The notes under the pieces are model-generated. The model had not been told where the DNA came from and did no database searches. It saw nothing but the letters and a program-made list of their open reading frames with translations. Positions 55,001-64,000 of a stretch of 64,000 bases of DNA are shown here, one piece after another (the stretch's first letter is position 1; every line of letters begins with the position of its first letter). This DNA is from Myxococcus hansupus (lineage in GTDB: Bacteria > Myxococcota > Myxococcia > Myxococcales > Myxococcaceae), in NCBI RefSeq assembly GCF_000280925.3, contig NZ_CP012109.1:6964501-7028500 (forward strand), read 5' to 3'. Both the position numbers and the translations under genes were made by a program.

Positions 55001-56499
55001 CCGAGGTGAATGGCCGCAGCGACAACCTGTGGTGGAAGTTCGAGTACGACCCGAACGCCAGCGGCGAGCAGAACCAGCCCGCCCGGCACCTCACCCACAG
55101 CGTGGCGGCGCCGGTGGCCCTGGTGGACTACGGCGTGGCGGGCAGCGTGCAGCAGGACGGCTTCTTCGACACGGCCGTGTTCGGCGACATGCGCGGCCAG
55201 CTCTGGGTGGCGCGCATGTCCGTGCCCGGCGCGCTGGACCCCAGCACCCGCCTCATCCGCAACTGGAGCGCCGCGCGCGCCTTCCAGATGGACCGGGACG
55301 CCGCGGGCAGCTCGGGCGTGCAGGGCAACACCCTGTCACGCACGTGGCCCTTCTATTACGTGCCCTCCATTGGCATCCAGCCGGGCACGGGCGCCATGCG
55401 CGCGCTCGTGGGCACCGGTGACCGCTACGCGCTGCTGGACGACGAGGCCGGCATCTGCCGCTTCGACAACCCGCAGGCCTGCGCGCGCTACGGCTGCGGC
55501 AACGTGGAGGTGGACTACCGCGTGCAGCGCCTGGACCAGAACGTCACCCGGGCGCGCCACCAGTGGAGCCAGAAGGAACTGGCCCAGACGACGCTGACGC
55601 GCGCGGTGTCCACGCAGGAGGCCTGCGGCAATCCGGGCCAGACGGTGGCGACAGCGCGCTTCAACCGATACGAGGCCCGCGCGTGCCCCGGCGCGCCGCA
55701 GGACTACACCTCGCTCAGCCCCGCGCGCGTGGAGTGCGGCAAGGATGCCCTGGGCAACTTCAGTTGCCAGGACGTCAGCAACGTGGCGCCCAACTATGGG
55801 GATTTGGAGCTGACCCGGAACGTCAGCGACATCGGGAAGAATCGCTTCTACGGCGTGCGTGTGTACGGCATCAGCGGGCAGACGTTCGCCGAGGACGCCA
55901 CCGCCCCCGTGGAGGGCCAGATGACGGCGCTCCAGTTCGACACCGCCCGCCTCACCGACCGCACCAGCGCCAACGGCGCCAGCGGCGACCTGGTGGACGT
56001 GACGAACATCACCTGCAACGCGGCCGGTGCGTGCTCCGCGCCGGGCGCGCAGCCGGAGGGCGCCGGGTGGATGCTGGAGTACAACGACAACCTCACCCAC
56101 AAGACGGCGGGCGGCGCGGCCACGGTCGCGAGCTGCACCTTGTGGAACGTCATCTACCCGTCGCAGGACGGCCAGGTGTGCAGCAGCACCGCCGCGCGGG
56201 CCCGCTTCTACCAGGCGGACTTCCTCAGCGGCCTGCCCAACTGCGCCGCGTCCTTCGACAACGCGCGCTTCCAGGAACGGTCGGTGCTGTCGCCGCCGCC
56301 CGAGCCCGCCACCGCGGTGATGATTTCGCCCACGGGCAGCGTGAAGTACAGCGCCGTCATGCAGGAGCCCGGACAGCGCCAGGCCACCTCCGTGGACGTG
56401 GCGGAGAACAGCGAGGTGCTCCAGAACGTGTACGAGCTGCCCCTCACGCAGGACCAGCACACGTGCCGCCACGTGAGCGCGGCCAACTGCCTGCCCTGA
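52021..56499 (+). CDS. pilY1: PilY1-like pilus tip adhesin
   Basis: A 1492-residue exported protein. Signal peptide to about 23. A vWA domain starts near 58 with DTSGS (residues 65-69, MIDAS). Ca-binding loops follow (DKNGDGDMDD about 530 and DTNRDGRITAADN about 593). The C-terminal PilY beta-propeller domain begins near 710 (VLGDIFHSAPVLVDPP; LVLVGANDGMLHAF). Many cysteines are spread through the N- and C-terminal parts. PilY1 forms the tip complex of type IVa pili with minor pilins and acts as an adhesin. It lies 34 bases after the PilX-like gene. M. xanthus has several PilY1 clusters; this looks like one of the minor-pilin/PilY1 sets. Confidence 0.93.
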   Translation: MKALLSTLTALAALLAAPGAFAQDPASCSLQSTSRLDALMNPARGSDERFFTSPSGPPNILLILDTSGSMAWWPIAWSNDTVHSYSNNSGGLNPGCRQENIDALNYDPNVAYPRMWLSLTNQNSAWFVPDRYYRFDGNGSGTQESFGMGNNPVRFDQEPDAVISTSADAACTNVIGGGTGNGRPAARTACAQCLATKGYFQFASNRRIATGNFLNFYSPRGHSAVNVISQVLKDSERTRFGVMTFSAGSGASGTVKWSGQDVVRFERFGPRCDQAMNVPERNNHRTNLLSKMSNGLQFNTGTPLTQVMWGASTYFRSSSNDPFTGWFGTNYLRDSSFNDEASPGRASTCFSCGFNAMILLTDGEPNEPSGNGSQIPQAVRDLNVPCSNCSAAGQGANSGGSNSHIHRIARWMWTHDLRPELPGTQQVATYTVGFALTNTPALNLLRTTADAGGGRFYAATNSSQLKTALQSIVDDVQNRNIAFAAAAISSFQTGSSTLSALMPRMSPASGDNAWRGDLWRFNQFNEFVEGVDKNGDGDMDDIFVVDRDGDIVVEDTGGNFVKDGGNTPANEFWEARRALMSRTLNSRKIYTVLDTNRDGRITAADNMTAPIEFTVANREQLKSYLGILGTPVCPTVQSLVPLEIDPGKLMTGLKVTPQQAATAMGITVPTFGNQTTAQTWLNDLCVRTLIQYVRGQDLADEDGNGNRTEVRRSVLGDIFHSAPVLVDPPMDKFLCNLGMSNQCARTLYSQQLGVSPTPLAQETITRCGNSVEVDAYDAYLHRYRRRDKLVLVGANDGMLHAFRDSTASADNCEGGLPMIEYTPSNGEEEWAFIPPDLLSRLHEMANGHQYYVDGDIMVRDVWADGSDGSQPDGIKQSTEYHTMAVISEGRGGVHYLALELRANPTSNRFEAPRMQWMYPQPDAPEAALFGKTLFSLSPKPPPIGPVLVEAGTAPGAVSRYGVNTQERWVIALSGGWSPGQEKGRGIYVVDAWSPEVNGRSDNLWWKFEYDPNASGEQNQPARHLTHSVAAPVALVDYGVAGSVQQDGFFDTAVFGDMRGQLWVARMSVPGALDPSTRLIRNWSAARAFQMDRDAAGSSGVQGNTLSRTWPFYYVPSIGIQPGTGAMRALVGTGDRYALLDDEAGICRFDNPQACARYGCGNVEVDYRVQRLDQNVTRARHQWSQKELAQTTLTRAVSTQEACGNPGQTVATARFNRYEARACPGAPQDYTSLSPARVECGKDALGNFSCQDVSNVAPNYGDLELTRNVSDIGKNRFYGVRVYGISGQTFAEDATAPVEGQMTALQFDTARLTDRTSANGASGDLVDVTNITCNAAGACSAPGAQPEGAGWMLEYNDNLTHKTAGGAATVASCTLWNVIYPSQDGQVCSSTAARARFYQADFLSGLPNCAASFDNARFQERSVLSPPPEPATAVMISPTGSVKYSAVMQEPGQRQATSVDVAENSEVLQNVYELPLTQDQHTCRHVSAANCLP

Positions 56500-56562
56500 G
56501 CTGACACCGGGCCCCGCCCTCCCCACTCGCCTGGGGAGGGCGTCCGGCGTTACAAGGGCGGC

Positions 56563-56985
56563 ATGCCCGCTCTCGAAGACGCCATCGCGCTCGCGGTGGC
56601 CGCGCACCACGGCCAGCGAGACAAGGCCGGACAGACGTACATCCTCCACCCGCTCCGGGTGATGATGCGCCTGGACACCGACGAGGAACGCACCGTCGCC
56701 ATCCTCCACGACGTGGTGGAGGACACGCCCTACACGCTCGAGCGGCTGCGGACGCTGGGCTATCCAGACGCCGTGCTGGACGCCCTGGACGCGCTCACCC
56801 GCCGGGAAGACGAGACGTACGAGGCCTTCATCGAGCGCATCCGTCCGCACGCGCTCGCCCGCCGCGTGAAGCTGGCGGACCTGGAGGACAACATGGACGT
56901 GCGGCGGCTGGCCGGGGTGACGCCGAAGGACGCCGAGCGCCTGGCCCGCTACCGCGCCGCCTGGGCCCGCCTGCGCGAGCCTTGA
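56563..56985 (+). CDS. SpoT/RelA-like HD-domain protein
   Basis: A 140-residue protein that is a single HD domain. It has HHGQRDKAGQTYILHPLRVM near the N-terminus and the metal motif AILHDVVEDT, as in the hydrolase half of SpoT/RelA and small alarmone hydrolases (MESH1-like). A later NMDVRR completes the site. The synthetase half is absent, so it would degrade (p)ppGpp or a related nucleotide. This is inference. AGGG is 4-5 bases upstream of the ATG. Confidence 0.85.
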   Translation: MPALEDAIALAVAAHHGQRDKAGQTYILHPLRVMMRLDTDEERTVAILHDVVEDTPYTLERLRTLGYPDAVLDALDALTRREDETYEAFIERIRPHALARRVKLADLEDNMDVRRLAGVTPKDAERLARYRAAWARLREP

Positions 56986-56993
56986 AGACACAA

Positions 56994-57027
56994 CGGCCCG
57001 GAGTGCCATGAGGGCAACTCCGGGCCG
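56994..57027. terminator. hairpin between HD protein and aconitase genes
   Basis: CGGCCCGGAGT (56994-57004) and ACTCCGGGCCG (57017-57027) form a perfect 11-base stem, with an inner GCC/GGC pairing. It lies between convergent genes. No T-run. Confidence 0.7.
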
Positions 57028-57081
57028 CGGTGCTACCGGCGCCCGCCGAGGAAAGCAGGACGCCGGGTTCCCTTCTCCGCG

Positions 57082-59811
<2,730 letters not shown>

Positions 59812-59979
59812 GTGTGTTGCCGTCCTTCCTTGCGCGGGATGCGGCAACTTCTAGGCCCCCCTTTGACGCGTTGCAAAGGGTTCCTGCGAGCGCATCCAAG
59901 GCCGGACGCTTCGGGCCCCGCGCGTGCAGCAGCACTCATATGAACCATGCGTCAGGCTGGTCGCCCGCCGGCCTCTGGC

Positions 59980-61242
59980 TCAAATGATTTTGCGAAGCGA
60001 ATACAGCACCCGCTCCAGGAGCTTCTGCCACAGGGGGCGGCGGCGGAACTCCGCCAGGGTGACCTCCCGGCAGTCGCCGCAGTCGCTGCGGAACGAGTCC
60101 TCGAGTTGCTGCCCCAACCTTGGGTCCGCGAAGACCGCGTTGACCTCGTGGTTGAAGGCCAGGCTGAGCCGCTCCAGGTTGAACGAGCCGATGGTGCCCC
60201 ACACCCCGTCCACCACCGCCGTCTTGGCGTGCAGCACGCCGCGCTGCCATTCGAAGATGCGGACGCCGGCGCCCAGCAGGCGCTCGTAGAAGGCCCGGGC
60301 CACGAACTCCAGGATGGGGTGGTCGCTGCGGGCGTTGAGCAGCAGGTGGACCTCCACGCCGCGGCGGGCCGCCTCGCGCAGCGCCATCACCATGCGCCGG
60401 TCCGGGATGAAGTAGGCGGCGGCCACCAGCACGCTGCGCCGGGCCCGGCGGATGGCGTGCAGATAGGAGCGGTGGATGCTCCGCCGGCTGGACAACACGG
60501 CCAGCCCCACCTGCCCGCGCCGCACGGGCCGGTGCCGCAGCCGCTCCAGCCGCTTCGTCAGCCGGTGGAAGCGGCCCTGGAACATCATCCGCCACGTCGC
60601 GGAGAAGCACCGCTCCAGCTCATGGACGGCGGGCCCTTCGATGCGCAGCACGTCGTCCCGCCACGCCGCGCCCATGCCCGCGGGCGCCCAGTGCGAGGCG
60701 ATGTTCACCCCGCCGGTGAAGGCCACCTCGCCATCCACCACGAGGATTTTCCGGTGGTCCCGCCGCAGGAGGTGCCGCAGCCCGCGTGACAGGCTGAAGG
60801 GCTTGAAGGCACGGATGTCCACGCCCCGCGCGCGCAGGCCCTCGAAGAAGCTCCGGCGGCTCGTCCACGAGCCCACCGCGTCGTACAGCACCTTCACGTG
60901 CACGCCGCGCTCGGCCGCCTCCGCCAGCGCCTGGCCGAACAGCTCGCCCACGGCGTCGGAGACGAACATGTACGTCTCCAGGCGGACGTAGCGCCGCGCC
61001 CGGCGGATGGCCTCCAGCATCGCCGGATAGGCCTCCACGCCGTCGCGCAGCAGCTTGCACGCGTTGCCCTGCAACACCGCGTGACGCCGGGGCAGGTAGT
61101 AACGCGACAGGAGCAGGCCGGAGACGTTCGGGCTCCACACCGGCCCGTGCTCCGGCACCGGCCCCGGAGGTGTGGGAACGGCCTGACGCGGGCCCGAGTC
61201 CCGTTCGCCTGACTGCTCCGTCAACGCCTCCAGGTCACGCAT
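59980..61242 (-). CDS. phospholipase D-like cardiolipin synthase
   Basis: A 420-residue protein with two HKD motifs, DHRKILVVDG (HxK) and LHAKTAVVDGVWGTIGSFN, the sign of phospholipase D-type cardiolipin synthases. No N-terminal transmembrane pair is seen, unlike ClsA; it is closer to ClsB/ClsC-like proteins. It has a polar 50-residue N-terminal extension (GPRQAVPTPPGPVPEHGPVW). AGGAGG precedes the ATG by only 2-3 bases. Activity would be phosphatidyl transfer to make cardiolipin or a related lipid. Confidence 0.87.
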   Translation of the reverse strand: MRDLEALTEQSGERDSGPRQAVPTPPGPVPEHGPVWSPNVSGLLLSRYYLPRRHAVLQGNACKLLRDGVEAYPAMLEAIRRARRYVRLETYMFVSDAVGELFGQALAEAAERGVHVKVLYDAVGSWTSRRSFFEGLRARGVDIRAFKPFSLSRGLRHLLRRDHRKILVVDGEVAFTGGVNIASHWAPAGMGAAWRDDVLRIEGPAVHELERCFSATWRMMFQGRFHRLTKRLERLRHRPVRRGQVGLAVLSSRRSIHRSYLHAIRRARRSVLVAAAYFIPDRRMVMALREAARRGVEVHLLLNARSDHPILEFVARAFYERLLGAGVRIFEWQRGVLHAKTAVVDGVWGTIGSFNLERLSLAFNHEVNAVFADPRLGQQLEDSFRSDCGDCREVTLAEFRRRPLWQKLLERVLYSLRKII

Positions 61243-61369
61243 GGCCTCCTAACGGTGAGGATGCCCGCGTCCACCGGCAACCCGGCGCATTCCGCAGCCC
61301 CCCTTCCGGTGCCAGCGGATGTCTGGCACCGGACGTGGCAACCGCGTGAAGTCCCGCCCCAAGAGGCGT

Positions 61370-62938
61370 CTAGAGGCCGTACTCCGCCCGCTTGTTCTCC
61401 GCGCGCGTGGCGCACGGCTGGTCGAACTCCGGGAAGTACTCCTTCACGTGGTCCAGGGTGGACGAGGCGCGCCGGTAGTTGCCCTGGTTGTAGTAGCCCT
61501 CCACCTCCAGGAGCAGCTTCGCGCAGGTCCGGTCCAGCTCCTGCTGCGCCGCCTTCATGCGCTCCTGGGCCTCGTAATAGAGGTCCGGCTTCGGCTCCGG
61601 GTGGGCCTCCAGCATCAGCCACGACACGCGGAAGGACTTCCACGCCTCGTAACGGTTGCGGGCGCCGATGTCCGGCCGGTCGAAGTTCGTGCGGCCCCGC
61701 TTGTAGTACTCGTTCGCCTCGCGAACGAGCTCCTCGGGCAGCAGGTCCGGCAGGAGCGCGCGCTCCACCCAGATGTTCCAAATCATCCAGGGGTCCTCGC
61801 CCGGAGGATTCTTCACGTTGTCGAAGATGATGCGGTTGGGCTCGCCCTTCTTCAGGTGCTGGGCCGGAATCATCAGCTCGATGGCGCGGTCCTGGCTGGC
61901 CAGCGTGTCGGGCGGCACCTTGCCCACGTCCACGCCGTTGACGCTCACCACGACCTCGTCCTTGGAGATGCCCTGCGCCTGGTAGTGGAGGATGACCACC
62001 GCGCGCGTGGCGGCGGTGTACTCCCACTCGAAGATCTTCATGTCGGCGCGCTCCCACGTCACGCCCGGCCCCAGGCCGAACACGTCGCGGATGGGCTGGC
62101 CGCTGAGCACCGCGGGCTCCTCGCCCTTCGGCCCGCTGTCGTCACCGCTGAGCACGAGCCAGTAGAGGACGCCGAAGAGCCCGAGCACCATGGCCACGCC
62201 ACCGCCGATGATGCCGGTGCGCAGGCCCTGGCTGGCGTCCGCCCAGAACAGCTTCGCGCTGGACACCACACCGGGAGACTCGCGGCGGATGCGGGCGCGC
62301 TCGGCCGCGGAGAGCCCGCCGCCCCCCGACGAGGGCGCCGGACGGGCCCGGGCCGGAGCCGGAGAGCTGGAGGGCCGCTTGGCGGGCGGCGCCGCCGGAG
62401 TGGAGCGCTCGATGGCCGCCGGCCGGGAGCCGCTCTTCTCCTGGGACACCGGGCGCAGCGCGCGGAGGTTGGAGCGGGTCGCGCCCTCGCGGATTTCGTC
62501 CAGCTCCTCCTGGGCCGCGCCCTCGGGGGCCAAGGCCTGGCCCTTGTTGCGCTGACGCTTCAGGGAGTCCAGGGAGACGATGCGGGTGCTGCCCTCTCCC
62601 TCCTGCGCGCCCGCGGGGATGTCCTCTTCGCCCGTGGCGGGCTCGTCCGTCAGCATCGCGAAGACGAACGTCACCGGACCGAGGGTCAGCTTGTCGCCGT
62701 CCTCGAGCACCTGCGTCTTCACCGGACTGCCGTTGATGAGGGACCCGTTGGCGCTGCCCTGGTCCTCGACGGCGTAGGCGTCGCCATCGAGGAAGATGCG
62801 GCAGTGGCGCCGGGACACACCCGGATCGAACAGCGCGACGTCACAATCCGTCGAACGGCCGATGAGAACGGAGTCCTGGTCGAAGACGAACTCCTTGCCG
62901 GCTTCTCTACCCTCGGAGATCGTCAGCTGGAAAGGCAT
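61370..62938 (-). CDS. FHA-domain membrane protein
   Basis: A 522-residue protein. An FHA phosphothreonine-binding domain at about 15-95 (VLIGRSTDCDVALFDPGVSRRHCRIF; QGSANGSLING) is followed by a disordered Pro/Ala/Ser-rich linker. A transmembrane segment lies near 240 (GIIGGGVAMVLGLFGVLYWLV). The periplasmic half (about 265-522) has beta-rich and then helical repeats (ERMKAAQQELDRTCAKLLLE; YNQGNYRRASSTLDHVKEYF) that look TPR-like. FHA proteins read Ser/Thr kinase signals, abundant in myxobacteria. The ATG at 62938 has AGGA upstream. Confidence 0.86.
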   Translation of the reverse strand: MPFQLTISEGREAGKEFVFDQDSVLIGRSTDCDVALFDPGVSRRHCRIFLDGDAYAVEDQGSANGSLINGSPVKTQVLEDGDKLTLGPVTFVFAMLTDEPATGEEDIPAGAQEGEGSTRIVSLDSLKRQRNKGQALAPEGAAQEELDEIREGATRSNLRALRPVSQEKSGSRPAAIERSTPAAPPAKRPSSSPAPARARPAPSSGGGGLSAAERARIRRESPGVVSSAKLFWADASQGLRTGIIGGGVAMVLGLFGVLYWLVLSGDDSGPKGEEPAVLSGQPIRDVFGLGPGVTWERADMKIFEWEYTAATRAVVILHYQAQGISKDEVVVSVNGVDVGKVPPDTLASQDRAIELMIPAQHLKKGEPNRIIFDNVKNPPGEDPWMIWNIWVERALLPDLLPEELVREANEYYKRGRTNFDRPDIGARNRYEAWKSFRVSWLMLEAHPEPKPDLYYEAQERMKAAQQELDRTCAKLLLEVEGYYNQGNYRRASSTLDHVKEYFPEFDQPCATRAENKRAEYGL

Positions 62939-62944
62939 GGGGGG

Positions 62945-63874
62945 TTACAATCCTACAGAGGCCCGCGCCGCTCGGGCAACGGCCGCACGCGCGGTGGAGG
63001 GTTCCACGACTTCCGCCTCGCCTCCAAAGGACAGGACCCACTGGGTCAGCCAGCGCTCGCTGTCCCCCGCCACCAGGACCTCGACGCCGCCGTCCGCCAG
63101 CGGCCGGGCGTCCTGCCCGAAGCGCTCCTTCACGTAGGGTGCGGCCACGGGGGAGAAGCGCACCCGCACCGAGGCGTCGGTGAGCCCCCGCGCCGGGTTG
63201 GGCACGTCCGCCCGGGCGTCCGCGGGCGGCTGGAAGGCCACGTCCGTGATGGCGATGTCCTCCATCCGGTCCAGCCGGAACAGGCGGGCGTCCTGACGGG
63301 TATGGCAGTAACCCTGCAGGTACCACTGTCCGCGGTGGCTGAGCAGTTCGTACGGTCGCACCGTGCGTGGCTCCGGCGAGCGGCCCGGGCTGGCGTAGGC
63401 GAACGTCACCTCCAGCCGCTCGATGATGGCGCGCGTGAGGGGCCCCAGCGCCTGGGGGGCCTCGGTGGACGCGTCAATCTTCCGGTACATCTCCCGGTAA
63501 CGCTCCCGCGTGGCGGGAGGCAGCACGCGCTCCAGCTTCTGGAGGGCGCTCTGCAACGCGTCCCCCGTGGCCGGACGGAGCAGCTCCGCTGAGGCGGCCA
63601 GGGCCGCGGCCTCACCGGGCGTCAGCCGGGGCGGCGCGAACAGGCGCTGATCCAGGTCCACGTAGACGCGGTCATTGTCCACGTAGATGTCGATGTAGTC
63701 GTCCGGATTGAAGGGCGGCCGGCCCACGCACGTGAGCAGGTCCAGCTCGTCCAGCAGGTCCTCCCGGCTCACGTTGAGGGCGCGCGCGAGCGCGTCCACC
63801 GTGACGCCGGGGTGCTTGGACACGTAGGGGACCAGGAACAGCAGGCGGCGGAGCCGCTCATGGACGTTGCTCAT
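62945..63874 (-). CDS. WYL-domain transcriptional regulator 1
   Basis: A 309-residue regulator. The N-terminal winged helix-turn-helix part (about 5-60) is followed by the WYL domain, with the classic RPYELLSHRGQWYLQGYCH and RLFRLDRMEDIAIT, and the C-terminal WCX domain. WYL proteins bind nucleic acid or small ligands to control transcription (as in PafBC). AAGGTGAG precedes the ATG at 63874. Its start overlaps the stop of a second WYL gene (ATGA), as in pafB-pafC pairs. The upstream 33 in-frame codons are not part of it. Confidence 0.87.
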   Translation of the reverse strand: MSNVHERLRRLLFLVPYVSKHPGVTVDALARALNVSREDLLDELDLLTCVGRPPFNPDDYIDIYVDNDRVYVDLDQRLFAPPRLTPGEAAALAASAELLRPATGDALQSALQKLERVLPPATRERYREMYRKIDASTEAPQALGPLTRAIIERLEVTFAYASPGRSPEPRTVRPYELLSHRGQWYLQGYCHTRQDARLFRLDRMEDIAITDVAFQPPADARADVPNPARGLTDASVRVRFSPVAAPYVKERFGQDARPLADGGVEVLVAGDSERWLTQWVLSFGGEAEVVEPSTARAAVARAARASVGL

Positions 63875-64000
63875 GCGCTCACCTTGTCCTGCGAATCCTC
63901 GTGGCGCGCGACGATGCGAGACGCCATCTCCCGCAGCCGCGCCTGCGCGCGCTCCGGGCCTTCCACACGGCAATCCGGGCCCAGCGCCAGGCAGAAGCGC
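63871..64000 (-). CDS. WYL-domain transcriptional regulator 2 (3' end only)
   Basis: The last 42 codons of a gene that enters the window from the right. The C-terminal sequence RFCLALGPDCRVEGPERAQA, then RLREMASRIVARHEDSQDKV, resembles the end of a WCX domain. It ends by overlapping the start of the other WYL gene, suggesting a pafB/pafC-like pair. The rest lies beyond base 64000. Confidence 0.75.
   Translation of the reverse strand, partial: RFCLALGPDCRVEGPERAQARLREMASRIVARHEDSQDKVSA

Overview
The window is very GC-rich, gene-dense delta-proteobacterial-type DNA that looks like Myxococcus (probably M. xanthus or a close relative). The evidence is the myxobacterial-style codon bias, the minor-pilin/PilY1 cluster, the recA gene with a match to the LexA operator I recall for M. 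xanthus, and the many GTG/TTG starts. The species assignment is inference. No rRNA, tRNA, insertion sequence, prophage or CRISPR array was seen.

Layout. 0-14 kb: minus-strand aroQ (partial), fmt and a HAMP-type membrane protein. These are followed by a HEAT-repeat lipoprotein, a FUSC-family membrane protein, a LETM1-like protein, a secreted metallo-hydrolase, an HSP90/TPR gene pair, tex and a GNAT acetyltransferase. 14.3-24.6 kb: a RiPP (class I lanthipeptide-like) locus. It has six tandem small precursor genes on the minus strand, a full-length LanB dehydratase on the plus strand, a seventh precursor, a HlyD-like adaptor with a C39-peptidase ABC exporter, and a second periplasmic adaptor. 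Six of the seven precursors contain no cysteine and no LanC cyclase is present. This is the most unusual part of the window. The 3' end of the exporter gene is followed by two further degenerate copies of itself.

24.7-34.7 kb: a Tat-exported PhoD-type phosphatase, recA with a LexA-like box, a membrane protein, a four-gene ECF sigma / anti-sigma / two secreted proteins operon, glmS, glmU and a small ORF. 34.9-48.4 kb: gamma-glutamyltransferase, a TatD-like hydrolase, an M3 peptidase lipoprotein, two small hypotheticals, an amidohydrolase, a single-domain response regulator, an ABC transporter pair, a secreted vWA protein, a histone-deacetylase-family enzyme, a lipoprotein and a small GGQ release-factor-like protein. 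48.6-56.5 kb: a type IVa pilus minor-pilin operon (FimU/GspH-, PilV-, PilW- and PilX-like proteins plus a 1492-residue PilY1). 56.5-64 kb: a SpoT-like HD protein, aconitase, a cardiolipin-synthase-like PLD protein, an FHA protein and two overlapping WYL regulators, the second cut by the window edge.

How the parts fit. In the RiPP locus, the LanB probably dehydrates Ser/Thr in the Thr-rich cores. The C39 exporter, joined by its translationally coupled adaptor, probably cleaves after the shared double-glycine motif and secretes the product. With almost no cysteine and no cyclase, linear dehydroamino-acid peptides are the simplest prediction. Strong hairpins separate most convergent gene pairs and also follow most precursor genes. 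That pattern suggests each precursor is transcribed as a short separate unit or is subject to attenuation.
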